DNA of 64,000 bases from Vanessa cardui (lineage: Eukaryota > Arthropoda > Insecta > Lepidoptera > Nymphalidae): the NCBI RefSeq assembly GCF_905220365.1, contig NC_061123.1, positions 3,162,001 to 3,226,000 of the forward strand. Reading direction: 5' to 3'. Under the pieces are notes generated by a model. The model saw nothing but the letters and a program-made list of their open reading frames with translations, was not told the origin of the DNA and searched no databases. This document shows positions 12,001 through 27,000 of this stretch, one piece after another. The position numbers and the translations under genes were made by a program. The number at the start of each line of letters is the position of its first letter. The first letter of the stretch is position 1.

Positions 12001-15000
12001 TTGTTCAATTGTTTTAACAGATAAATCAGCTTTGAAGTTCCATTATAAGCATAAAATCGATTCCATTAAAGTGTCAATAATGACATATAAACACGTCGAA
12101 ATCAAATTAACAGCTACATCCGTTGCGACGGACATAAAAGGTAATATTTAATTGGCCCCGTGCCAATAAGAGGACACACACGAACGTAAGGCCTCCCACA
12201 GACATGACTACATATTAACTGATAACTAATTAGCACGGCCACAACAAAACGGGCAGACGATTACGTCGCAAGGACGCTGCGAAGTTAAAGCTTGGGAATG
12301 AAACCACCACTATTTCTATTCATACTCAATATGTATTTAACTTATTAGACGACTAAAAAGACCCGTTGAGTTTCTTTCTTCTCAGGTCAAAATGTGTCTT
12401 TTTCAGAACCGAACGTAATGCTTCTACATCGAATAAAGGAATTTCAGTTTGAATTTTTAGTTTGCTGAGCTACATGCTAAAATATTACGTGTGTGTGTGG
12501 TAAGCTTTACTATTTCACTTGAAAATAAAATCATAAATCTCACAAGATAAATAAGTATGTGTTTATCTTATGGTGTTTAATTTACCTTTATTAAGCCAAT
12601 ATTTTAATAAGAGATAATCTGGGTTTAAACATAAAGCAAGATTATATATTACGAACTATATTATTTTCATTCTACTGCCAAACTAGTAAGTTGATTTCTA
12701 ATTGTTAGTAAATAAGCGTTTTTAAAACGCTCAATTGTTATTTTCCGAACTTTTAATGTGATTACAATTATTTTATATTCCGATAAAGAGTTTCCAATCA
12801 ATTCAAATCGAGGCGTTCTGGTATTTTTACTAATTAGTAAAAAGGTTTATTTAATTAAATTTAATTCTAAATAAATAAGATCTAATCAAGCGTAATTGAC
12901 TTTACGTTTAATTAACAGCAAAATGACGTTTTAAAAGTGTTTGCTTGAATTAGGTATTTTCGATTTCAGTAAACTTAATATAATGACATTTATCTTGTTG
13001 TCTTGCGTGTATTAAATTAAATTGATTGGGTTCGCTGCGGGGTATAGACTAATTGTCTCCTGTTTTATTAAGACTTTCAGAGTAGTGAACACAACACAAT
13101 AGCTAAGTTATTGTTGTAGCGTTTATTATTGTCATAATAAATGTTAAGAAGAAAGAAAAAGCGACGATTCCAATATGCTTTTAAACTGTGGTTGGAAGGA
13201 TACGACAGGACACGAGCCAGACTGGGCTTAGAATTTATTGTTGATTACGTCTTTATCGAATTATTTTCTTCCATAAAACATTTTTTTTTAAATAAACGTC
13301 TGGATATCCGCTTTATTATTTTTAAATCTGACAAAAGGAAACAAGTTATTTTAAGAAGTATTAACAAGTAAGTCCCAAATGAGAACAAATGTAGTGAGAA
13401 TAGAGGTATGTTATCGCCCTCGGTTTTGGACTACCATGAAATTTGTGATATTCTCATAGTTGTATTTTCATAGTTGACAGCCATATGACGTATATATCCC
13501 TTGTGTCTCTACTTACATCGACTCACCTTTTTGTTCCTGCAATAAGTTTAATAAAGTATTGCTGTGTGGGGTAGAACTAGCGATGAGACGGCGGTATTTG
13601 AAAAGGCATTATTAAAAAATAATATTTAGGAGGTGAATAGATAAACAATGCTATCACCTTCTTTCGTATGTAAATTAATGTTAATAGAAAGAGAGGACCT
13701 AGTTAACTAAGCACACGGTGAACTGTATAAGTAAGTCCGTAATTGTATTGTAACTGTTGATTAAACTATATATAGCTCCCCTCTAGGTATATATTTATCT
13801 ATAAGTGGACATTACCAAGTACAACAATGGTTCGACCCAGACCCCTCTCTATTACGCTATTGTCGGTGCAATTCCATGTACAAATAAAAGTTGGAACGAT
13901 TCAATTAACAATAACCATGTAAATAGAGGGGGTTTTTAAACTCGACGAAGATTCTGCGCAAATAACAAAAACCTATACTTATATTATAAATATCATTGTA
14001 ATTCCGCCTGTCTGTCCGTTGCTACATATTTTTTATACTTATTCACGTCTAATACATAAAGACCAACAGAAAACGCGATCGGAACTGCGGGCTACAAGTA
14101 GTATAGTATTAGCTATAGGTCCCTTACCTTTCTGTTAGTCTTAATTTAGTCTCGACAGCTAAATATTCTTTGGCTTATTGTAACAGCTTATCTGCTAGAT
14201 TTTTATTATTAAATCTCGATTTTATTGCTTTTAAAAATGACGTATTTATTCCAATAATGTTACAGTTTCTCTGATGTGAATAACCGTTATAAAAAAATGT
14301 ATGATATTCCAGGAAATTTTAATGCATTTGAATACGTTATTTTAGACGAAATATATGACACGAACAATAACTGTGTAATCGAATTCGAGTGCAACGTTAA
14401 AACGTAACGTATTTAATACGTTTTCGAGTGCAACGATTCTGACGCAACATGTACGCACTAACAATTATTTTTATTTGTTTAAAACATTAGGATTAGGTAT
14501 TCACATATATATAGTAACAGTGTATGGCTTGACTAATGTATGTGGTTATTTGTCATTAGGCTCGCAAGTAACGCAACCCTCTTATAAATACACTTCGATG
14601 CTAATAAACAAATATTACAAACTCAAATATTACATCGCAGCCGGCCTTGGGGATCGGGTGTGCAGTATTGACATAGACTATTGGTACAAGGCATTATACT
14701 TGTTTCGTTTAATTATACTAAAAATTGGCGTATGATTAAATGATCGAGGAGATGACTCATTATTATATTTAGATTTATTTTAAAGAATAGTAGCAATGAC
14801 CCAAATTAATTAAGGAATTTCTAATATACCTATTTACCTGTATATATTACATACACATTACCCTTATCAAAATAAAGAAAAAAGTTCGAACTATTTTTCA
14901 ATATATTTTATTGACTAAAATCTATATGACTGGAAAAATATTGGTTTCGTTTTGTTTGTCGTTTCGAGTTAAATGAAAATACTAATATCATAGATAAAAA

Positions 15001-18000
15001 TTAAATATGGGTTATCAGTTATAACTTCAATATAGGTATGTACAATAAACAGCATGTGCAACGTGACAATCAATCTTAGTTATAAGAATTATATAACTTT
15101 TTTTGGTAAAACCAAGAATTTGAATTCAATCTCAATAAATCGATAATAAGGTGAAGAAAGAACTGTTATGACATTTTCTGAAAAAGGTAATGCATATCAG
15201 AACAAAATGATTGATCTTTATATTATATGTAAATAATATAAGTAATTGATATTATAATATATGTTTATCTAAGATATTATATTCTATGATTACTTTCATT
15301 GAGTTACGGAAGTCGTATGCTTATTGACATATGACGAGAGAAAGTTGTGGACGTTGACATAAAGTTTATTAACACCGTTTAAGAGATAATTGTTAGTCGA
15401 TATGGCCCAGTAGGCAGAACGTGTGCCTAATATCAACGAAATTCTGCCACATGTGAATATACCAAGCCGCATTGGAGCTAAGTAGTGGAATATGCTACTT
15501 ACCATCTCCTAAAAGGGAGAGAAGGCCTTAGCCCAACAGTTGGAAATTTCAGTCTGAACCAACGTTTTCTAATTAATTAAAAATAGGTATTTTGTATGCG
15601 ATCATCTGTTCGTGTCAGTGAAATCTTGAAATGAAAACCAACTTGACTGCTATTGATCACTTCACTATCTGTCATTTCACGATCGTGTTCTCTCCGTTTA
15701 GTTCCGAGTAATTTGTTAGAGAATAGCTCAACGATCTATTTTTTTAATGTTATAAGTGGCAAACAAGATGGAGGCTCATCTGATGGAAAGTGACTACCAC
15801 CACACATGGAAAACAAAATTTATTCACTCGCCGCTCGCAGAATTTACAGTAATATACTGATATTATAAATACAAAAGTAACTATGTATGTTACATCTTCA
15901 CGCTTATACCACTGAACCGATTTTGAGTTAGTTTATATTATTCTTAATAGTTTTGCATAGCTCGGGAAATTCGCCTTAAATTTTCGGCATGTGCTCTGAA
16001 AATTTCAGGTTTGTTTATTCAAACAAATCCAGTTTAAGCTGGTTTCATTTTTTGTTAAGATTGCCATTTGATCTCAGTTATAATTGTATTAAGGAAATTA
16101 TCTTTGTTTTTACATTACTTTTTTAAACTAAATAGGAAATTAATTATATACAGAGACTAATTAATCAATGTCACAGTCAGTCGACCTCACAATGCGCTAA
16201 TGAGTCAACTGGATAGCAATCAAGCATGGATCGTTTAGTATGTAGGAAACGGCATGGTATGCGCGGACCACGATACACATCAAGGAACCCGCGCCGCCTG
16301 CCCTTCTACGGACTATGGCGCATGGTGCCATAGAAGTCCTCCAAAGAGTATGGTATTATTATATCTATACAACCCAAATTAGGCCTTATATCTTTGGTAT
16401 AATGATAGTTTTTATGTGTCAGCTTAAACAAGTTAATTAAATTATGACACAGTAGAATTGCATAAATGTTTTATTCACAAGGCATTAGTTATTGTTTTTA
16501 TTTACACTATTAATATGGTTTATATTAACACGCTTTTTTTTTAAATCATTTACAACTATATACTGACTAGTAGAATAAATATGCTCTACTACGACTGTTT
16601 TCAATGTATTAAAATACCAAATAATGCTTTGCAATAACAATAAAACCTTTTTTGAGTTTGATTGAGCTCTAAAATACGATGAGATTACTATGATAAAACC
16701 TTTTTGATGTTAGTTCGAGTGCTATTAAGAACTAAGCGGATATATAGATTGAGACAGAAAGCGACTTTGTTTTTTTTCTCTCTTTATTAACGATGGTAAT
16801 CAAAGACCAATAAAAAAATAAAGAGTTTTAATTGAATTAAAATTCATGAAATAATTTCAACATATGTTTTGTTTATTTATACATTTAGTTAAGATTTGAA
16901 CAATTATACATTTAGATGAAAAGTACACGCACCTAGTAAAGTAGTATGCATTATTATTTTAGTGTGTTAAGTGAAGCTGTCACTCAATGCAAGATAAAAT
17001 AAAGCTCACTCGTTTGGTTTCATTCTTTTGTTTCGCGATACTAATCAAAATATCGATAATACTTTCAAATAATAAAATATAAATAATTGTATATTAATTA
17101 ATTAGAAATATGTATCGTTTTAATTGAGAAATAACAATAACATTTATTGAACTATTTTATGTTCCGTTGTAATAATTAAATGCAACTATAAAATGTGCTT
17201 ACAGTACAATCAATACTTATTGCAATTATTGTTATTTCAATATAAACTTGTTTGCATTACAATTAAAACAAGTTAAAACCTGCTAATGAATGGACTCCTT
17301 ATTTGCTAGTGTTCTTGAGTGCGATTGTTTCCTGTTGCATCACACCCACACTAAAATATTTTGTGCAAAGTTAAGCACATCGTATAACAATGTATAACTA
17401 TACTTGATACCCATAATATATGAATATATTATTGTGTATATGTTTATGACACTGATCTCCTATGTGACTGTGCTCATTTTGATGATTTTGTTTGTTCGTT
17501 TTTAAGTAAGTATCTGCATGGCTAACAGTGGACCTGGTCACATCTCAGTTACTGCGACATAGTCCTATAATTATTAAGAAAATGTTAACACTCATACGAT
17601 TTCGGAACTGTCAGATAATAAATATTGAAAATTTGGAACCCCTGCATCAATAAAAAAGTTTATCATTTAATCTAGACGAACAAAGACATAAATTCTTCAT
17701 AACAAATTGCAAGCAAAGTCGGGTTGTGACAGATCCATTTGAACGACTAGAACAAATGGATACAAGTGCTGGCCCGTATACGTAAAGGTTAGTAAGCCTG
17801 ATAAAGAACCCTGTTCAAGCAGCGGAAATCCGTTGATAGACTACTGATAAAGCGAGGCGTTGACTATTGTTTTCTGTAGGCTCTAACTTTGAGCTAAGAT
17901 ACTTTGTAGAGAAAAACGTGCTGTCATTTATAATTATTTGTTTGGTTATTGCTCCCAATTACTTCTTATAATAACATATATAGTAGTAGTATATGTATGA

Positions 18001-21000
18001 ATACACCTGAGCTTTACAACCGTTTGTAAGGTAAGATCTGTTAGGCAAATCTTAGACAGTATCAATGCCAGGTTTTTATCAAAATGATTAAGATTAAGCG
18101 TACTTAAGTAATCATTGTCTTCGGACAATTCTAACAAATGTATTAACCCTTTAAACAAATTATATTACTTAATTTACATAAAGTAAATGTACGGTATAAA
18201 AATTTCTCAATCATAGTAAGGCGTCTTGTGAATACAAAAGATTTTATTGAAATTAGACATATGCAGGTTTCCTGACGATGTTTTCCTTCAAAGCCGAGTA
18301 CGAGATAAAGTGTGAACACTAATTAAGCACGATTAAATACAGTGGTGCTTGCCTAGGTTTGCGTGTCATCATCGGTTGATATGCACGCGTTTCGACCACA
18401 GGGCTGGGCTTTAATTACTAAGATAAATTTATTTTTGTAAATATGAAGATATTTTTTTTAAATGTATTTTTAATTCTATCTATAATTTCCATTATATCTC
18501 AGTGTATCTTGAGCCAAAGATTCCATAGACAAAAGCATTCGTAATTAGCACCTAATCCGTCATGGTTTCCAGCCGGTATTCGGCCGCCAAACGATATGGT
18601 CCTTATCGATTACGTTTCTTATGCAATATTTGAGGTCAACATAGTAAGACTGCCAGCAAAAAAGGGTATTGTTTCGTTCAAATAGAAAATGGTGTTTTAT
18701 AGACTAAGCAGTGAATTTTAAAACATTGGACCAACTATTTCAAAGATTGTTTGTTCTTAGATTACAAAAGTTTTAATTATTTGACAGTATTTATTTTAAA
18801 TTTGATAAAATGTAAATTATCTCGAAAAGAGATTGATGTTTCTGCCTAATTCAATAAAACGTATTATATATTTATAGTAGTAGTATTTGCAAGGCGGATG
18901 AATGAAGTATGGCTGTAAAATAGACTAATATTGTTTACTGTTGCTTACAATTACAACACGCCGACAATCTCGTGTACGCAAGTCTTGTGTGTGATTTTCG
19001 TTCAAAAGATTGATATACCTTGTGTATAGTAAGTATTTTCATTGGCTATTTGAGATCAGTGGTTGATCAACTTGGTGGGAGAGTTTTGTACAAGCCCGTC
19101 TGGATCACACAGCAATACTTTTTCGTTTCGGATTGAACCGTAGTTAGCCAGTATAACTACAGGCATATGGGACTTAACATTAGTTTAGTTCACTAGGCTG
19201 TTGGGGAATTGGCGATGGAAGAAATCGCTAATTTTTCTGACAGCGCCAATATTTTTGGCTCACTTAACATCAGATAGCCTATTTACCGGAGCTACCCCAA
19301 ACGAGCTGTTCCTGTTAAAGCGTCTGGATGGTCTGTTTAACTTCTTATATACTATTCGAATACAGAACAAATAAAGGAATGCGATTTTACCACCCTTTAC
19401 ATACTACAACATGTATTTTTAAGGTATAGATCAAAAACATCGTAAACTACGTATCAGGTGGGTGGTCCTGCAAATACCTTAGTCGACGAATATAACAATT
19501 TCAACACTATTATAAATAACTTAAGGATTATATTAGCGTAGCGATGTAATGGATTCTATTCGCATTTTATGTTTGTGACACCACATGCAAATCATGATCG
19601 GTACTCGTCATCGGTACGTTTTTGTAAAACAATTACGGAGTGCAGTAGGCGGTTTGGAATTCGGACACCATTTAAATGTATTAACTGTTGCCTTTATAGA
19701 CGCACTATTAAGTTTCCATGTGAAGTAATGCTTCGATTTTGACGTACACCATCTCTATTTGGCAGGACTAGGAATATTGCTATCTCTTTCATATTAGACA
19801 AGAGTGAACAAAACGAAATAACAACGAATATAATAAAATAATAAATGAGAACCTAAAAAACGTAAAATTAATTATTACATTATATTGTGCTTATATAATA
19901 CTAGATTGCAAATTTGGTTTATCCTTTAATTTCTATATAACATGTAACTATTTCATAAACGTTGATCTATAATTTATTATGGATTAGCAAACATCGAGTC
20001 TACTGTAAGTATCCTGCACAAAATTATTATTTGGGACACACTTTCTGAACGCACCCATAAACGTTTAATATGGCCGCCCATTGAACTGCAATATCATTGA
20101 ATTTTATTGATTTAATATCGTAATATCCCAATAATACTAATTTTGCTTATATATGTAGTAGACCAAAAAACAAAATGAAAGACCTAACTGCAGTTATATA
20201 GCTAGTTTCGATCGGGTAAATTTGTTATAACCAATACTTAAAAAAGTAACGAAATATTTTGTTGTGTCATATTATAGTGTTTGATTTCAAATATTTCATT
20301 TAATATTCTACTTGAATGGTCCTTTTAACCTATCCCTAAACGACATGTTAAAACGCCCTTGACGAGATCTCGTCTCGACAGCCACTCGAATAAGAGGGCT
20401 TTAAAAGCCTACCTGTAAACCTAGTCTGGCTAGATTTAAATAGAATACATTTACTATATAATCAAATAAATGAAAGCATTTCATGAATTACCTTACTGCA
20501 GAATTCGATTACTAATTTATTACCTCAGTCTTACTTAAAAGGGATTATGATAAAACGTTATTGCATTCTGTTGTCTAATCTCAGCAGACATGTTGTTCGT
20601 AATTTCGATGTATATTTGTAAAATCTTGATCGAGTCATTAGCCTGTAGCTTTTAATTTTTAAGCAGCAACAAGCAGATATTTGTATACAATACTCTTATA
20701 ACAGGGTTTTATACATTAATCATCTTTATACAAAGTCGGGATGGATGTCTAGTCCAAGAACTTATGATCACAAGTGTGAACATATATAATTCTCTCTATG
20801 AATAATTGTGTAGCATTACATAAAACACTATAAATATTAATGCGGCTTACTATTAAATTATACAAACGGATAATCTATTTCGAACACGGGACGAATACGA
20901 ATGAAACACGTGGGCAGTTAATTGCATATTGTAATGAGAAGTCGAGGATGGCAATTAAATGTCGGATAAACGATTTGACGGAGTGTCATTGTCAAGAGCT

Positions 21001-24000
21001 ACTCCGTAAGAATTGTTGATAAACGACTTTAGACGTTACAATTCGATCGTGATGTGAAGAAATGAACAAAACACAGAAGTAGTTCTAAAACTGTTAAGAT
21101 TTATAAAGAACATAATATTAATACAAAAATGTATTTAAAATAAGAAGTTTAACATGATTGTAATATTACTTATAACTATCACTATAAAATGTTCTAATAG
21201 TAATTGAACAAGCTCACTACATCACAAGGAAGCTTTCCCAGCGATTAAATTTAAATTTGTAGTTCTTAATTTTTCACGGCGTTAATGCAATATGGCAGAT
21301 ATTACTGGATAATTATACATATCTGTTTTTTTTTAAATATTTTGGACTCTTAACTGAAACTTTATTCTAACCTCAGATATTATCATTTGATTCATCTAGT
21401 AAATATCAAGAATAGTATGTAAATATCCCGCATCTTGGCAAAGAACTCTTCTTTTGACGAGCTTAAGAGCCTCTCGTATTGTTGCACTGCGGATTGGTAT
21501 AGTAACAAATGGAAGACAAATGCATCACGATTTTTTTCCTCAAGACGGAGCACGATCTGAATTATAAACACAAATGAGGCACGTGATACGCAATGGACTC
21601 ATTACAACACGCATTTTTACCTAACAGTGTTCCACTTTAAACCTCTTTCTTTATATGCAATGCTCTGGCGAGCTACAATAAAAGATTCGAGTCCCAAATA
21701 AATGATTTTCTTATTCAATATATATTACAAACACATAAGTGGTTGATAATGATTTTTAATTTTAAACTGAAATTTATAAAGGAACAAAATTAACAAAGTC
21801 TGCAATGTTCTTCTTTTATATTCGTTACTTTTTACGATATCACTAGGACATTCAAGACTAAGTATTATTTATTAGGCAATTTATCCACAATGTATTGATT
21901 GAGCTGCAAGACTCAAAAAAAGAGGAATTCTTCAACCGACGGATGGCGGGCATCAGTGTAATGATGGCTATCATGCGCTGCATTAGATTCAGACGACAGA
22001 AATCTGATACGTACAATATACTGATCGTTACTATAAATGTGTTCCCACCATTATACAATTCACTCAGTACGGAGGGTAATGTACGTCAAACTTGGGTTTG
22101 TTGTATAGTATTTTTAATAATTAACGGTTATGATTATTACTGTATTGCTTAATTAATAATTCATATAAGCTACGCTGTCAATTGATTAAAAAAAAGCTAG
22201 ATGAAGTTTTATTGGTTCAGTGTACTGTCCTCTGTATTCATGTCTCAAGACAAATTACTTAATTTTATTTTACAAATCACATATGAAATATTTTTATATT
22301 CGAAAAAATGAGTTCTGTACAAATCTTGCCCACGTGAAATAGTGCCAAAAATTTTCTCGTCGAATCGTAAAATCCATATCTGGGTGAAAATAAACCGACC
22401 CTCCTGTCACGTCCTACCACTGTAGGCAATAAGACAGGGGTATCACATTTTAGAAATATTTTTATAATGAGCATTTCAACTGTGCGAGTTACAATATAGG
22501 ACAATTGGAGAATGTAAAACAATGCATATTGTTATCAATCCCTAGTATTAGAGAGCCACAACTACATTTCGTATTTTCTTGACGATTCCTTTCAGAATAA
22601 CCAAAACCTACTTAAATAAAGAAGGATACCTATTGTTTATAAATTTATTTGATTTTTATCTTATACATTTTACTAAGATATTGTGAACGTACGAACGTAG
22701 ACCTGCGTTACATAATTCATCATACGTATTTCTAGAAAGGTTAACGCGCGACGTGCTGGGGTTGATCTATCTAGTTTTTTAGAAATAGATAGAATGAACT
22801 CTTACGTATTCGATTACATTTTTCTACTTGCTGGTGACAAGTCTATCTGAGTAGGTACCGGACATTTTATATTATACCGTCAAGCAGGAATACATACGAG
22901 ACTTAGCTCGTGTAGCTACCTGGCACGAGGGACTGCTAGTTCCAACGTGATGGCCACGGCTAACCAATAGTGGCCCATTGGCTGCAAATCTACCAATCTA
23001 TCTTAAAAAATATATTTATTATGAATGAAGCGAACTTCTCTATATATGCTAATGTAACAAGCAGCTGACACGGCATGTACGTATACAGCTCATTGAGGAT
23101 ATTACGGGAACCGAATGAAATTAACTCGGCACTGACGCGGCGTTAGTTGACACGGGTCATATTAAACACGAGCATAAGGTCACATTATAACAAACATCAG
23201 TTTTTTTAACATTGAAAATTGTCTCATTTGTTAGTTCTATAAATGTACCTATATAAAAGTTACATCATCATCATTTCAGCCGAAGGACATCCACTGCTGG
23301 ACATAGGCCTCTCCCAAAGATGCCACAACGCCCGGTCTTGTGCAGGCCAGCGGCCTCCCGCGATCTTCAGGTCGAGGTTCCAGGTCGTCGGACTACCTTG
23401 TAGGTGGCCTACCACCCCTGCGTCTTACGGACCGTGGGCGCCACTCGAGAACTCGTCGGCCCCATCGGCCGTCGGTAAAAAGTTACATATGTGAAAGTAA
23501 CTTTGTCTGTAATCTGTCTCTCGCTCTTTCAAACCAAACAGCTGAACCGAATTTGATGAAATTTAGTAATTAGGTAGTTGGCTAATTTTTTGCCGACCAC
23601 ATGACAACGAAACCCCTAAAACACGAACGAAGTCACGGGCAACTAGTTGAATATAAAATAATATATATTGTTGTAGAACGAGAACTGAGTGACGAAAAGG
23701 GAAGGACATCCATCTTGAGTTGTCACAGTGGTAACAAATTTGTGACTGTCAGGTGCGTTTTTGATGAATGGGATAATATATTGTGGATAATAACTGAAAG
23801 TTGTTGTCGTCGATGTTTATTTTAAATGTCTTAGTGAATGGTCGATTATTCTATCGGCCACCGAGCTTCGATCTACAAGAAAAATACACACGCACACACA
23901 TACATATGTACCTATATAAATAAGAATTGCTCATTTTAAATAATAAAATGAATCTTATTATATAATACAATATATATTATAATAAAGCGTGAAGTTATTA

Positions 24001-27000
24001 TTCATTTCTTTCCATACAGAATATACAGAATTCATTTTATGTGTAACTACTGAATCTCTTGCTAGCCGATAGAAGCTACTTTTGAAACCGGTGACAGCTT
24101 CACAATCAATTTAATCTTGTAGCCTGACATTCGTAACTATTTAAATAACTACTGGAAAAAGTATGTTTTATAAATTATAATTAAAAATAGAAGTAATAAT
24201 TCGTTGCTAAGTTGTTAAACCGTGCCAAGATACTAGATAGAATATAATTATTTTGCACGTAGGATTGAGAAGGTAAAAAATATTACTAGCCCAGATTCTG
24301 AGTCAGATCGCTTATAAATTACGAGTTACATTTAAAAAAAATTCAAGGTTATTTCTCGTGACGTTTCCATCTATAATTACATTGGATTATCACGACGGAA
24401 GTTTGCGGGTTCAAGTCCGGGCGAGTACTCGACATCACATACTATAATTATATTCTGTCCATGTGTAAGTCGGATGAAAATGTACCATATACGTATTCAC
24501 CGATCCGTCTTGGAACAACATAGTAAAGTCTTCTCGATAGGTCAGGAGAACTGAACAACATATAACGTCTGTTATAGTCCTTCTTTAATTAAGACGGTGA
24601 ATGTTGTTATTATCTATTTCTTTTAATGCTAAGAAGAGCTGAGATGGCCCAGTGATTAGAACGCGTGCATCTTAACCGATGATTGCGGGTTCAAACGCAG
24701 ACAAGCAACGCTATTTATAGATGTGCTTAATTTGTGTTTATAATTCATCTCGTGCTCGGCGGTGAAGGAAAACATCGTGAGGAAACCTGCATGTGTCTAA
24801 TTTCATCGAAATTATGCCACACGTGCAATACACCAACCCGCATTGGAACAGTGTGGTGGAACATGTTCTAAACCCTCTCCTTAATGGAAGAAGAGGCCTT
24901 ATATCAGCAGTGGGAAATTTACAAGCTGTTATTTTACTTTACTTTACTTTTAATGATAAGAGCATAAAATATCATGCCCCGTTTATTGCACATTGTACAA
25001 GGAAGGCAGCCGTTGACCTGTTTCTGTTGGACATAAGAATTTTTAATTGTACCTAAGCTCGTCGATTGCTAATCGTAGCGTGAAGACACTGGACACGCAA
25101 TGTTTGGAGAAAATTGATGAACACTCACACTCACACACACATGTATAGTTGTTTTAGCAGAGGTATCCTACTGAATAGTAATACTGTAGTATTACAGCCG
25201 TCTTACATGTAAGATTAGTTTTATATCTTTAGCGATCTGTCTGAATATAAGGTATACTTATGTAAATATCGAATGCTTGTCGCTAGTGCTCTTTTTTTAT
25301 TAAACTTTGTAAAATATATCTACTAATTAAAAATAATACAATATTTTAGCTACAAATTTGGAAGTAAGATAAATTCTGATTTATATTTTGTGACAAAGTG
25401 AACAAAGTAAGTCAAAGTTGGTTTTAATGAATGAGAGAATATTTATAGGAAGTAGCTATTATTTAAATATTATTAAAATAAAAGTTATTTTTGACACACG
25501 AAAAGCAGCGGGGCTTATTACGCCTCAAGAAACAGAGACTCTAAGCAGCACGTGAGCTTTGTGAGAAGCCGAGTGTACTCAGCAGAGCACCCTTCAGCTA
25601 AAATACACCGCGAGCCAAATAGGTCAGGAGGATTCCGAATGTCCAGGGTTGCTGGAACTGTAATTTTTGTAAGGTGGGCTGGTTAGAAGTGGAACGTGAC
25701 TATTTTGTTTTCGGGCTTAAAGCCAAAGGATTTTAGCACGGTTAAAATGTTTCTTCGTTTTATTGTACGCAATCATGGAGTATAATTCTTCATTGCATTC
25801 TTTCACGTAAAAATAATTGTTCTTCTGGAAAAATACTAAAATACCCAAATATTATCTGTGGTACCTGGAATAAATTAACATATCCAAATGTATATTAATG
25901 CTATTGGTCTTAAATAGCATTTCTTGACTAGACGATTGAGTGATATACAAGTATGTACATATAGTCTTCTAAGTTGCTCTATCTACTAGATAGTCATCTG
26001 ATTGCAAGTTTTAGAACGTATAGTGCAGGGGGTATCGTAGCGTTTCTGGAGCTGATAAAAAGTAAGTCTGTAATCAACTTCTGAAATCTCCTGAGCTCCG
26101 GCTTGAAATATCATTCCACTTTGGTTCATATATACATTTGTAGCAGGATTTCTTCCGACAAATATTTCCAAACTATCTTTTATATCACAGCTGATTTAAA
26201 AAAAACAAAACACAGTCGTGCCTAGCTGAATTGAAACCCACAAGCTTTATAGACACTATCTTCAGTCTTGATGGCGATAATGTGGCGCCTAATTGTAATT
26301 GATACCTTAATTATATCTGATAAGCAAACGAAGCGTCAATAGCTAAGTGATATTAGCCGAATAACTTCACGAGCGATTGCATTCATACATTCTGCATCTT
26401 TAAATGATTAATCAAAAAGGTATAGTTTTCGTTACAGTTGGTGCTTTTGTACTATCACAAAAAGCGGTCTTAAGCATTCTAGATTTAACTGGTGCAAACG
26501 AAACTATATGAAATAAACTATTCACGATTATATGAGTCAGACTATTCAAAATAACGGTAGGTGAATCTTGATCAAACCTTGCTATCTCAAGTAGGTTATT
26601 TTTATATCAGTGCCTACTGATCAGGAGTTTATTAAAGATAAAGTATGATTTTAGGGTTCCGTACATTTAGAAAAAGAAGCTAAGAGTTTTAGTCTTATAT
26701 CTGTCGTTACCGTTAACATAGCAGTTAGTATAGATACTATACTAAATACAGCAACAATGCCGTCAAATTTCCAATATATTCCATGTTTTTCTTTTGGTTT
26801 TAACTAAATAAAAGGGTATGTTTTATTTTTATTTTTAACGGCACTTGTTGGTTTTCCGTATTGTACAAAACCACTCGACACTCGAAAGATTCGTGGTTGG
26901 AGTTTTTTTCTTCAATGAAATGAAACCGGTTTGTAAATGTTCTGCGTATAACATAACAAATATTTTTAACATGAATTTTTCGTAGTATATGATTAACATG

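Noticed and set aside
21895..22152. 85-codon plus-strand frame (MAGISVMMAIMRCIRFRRQK inside) and its antisense partner
   Set aside because: Open on both strands without any domain or splice signals; cannot be told from chance.
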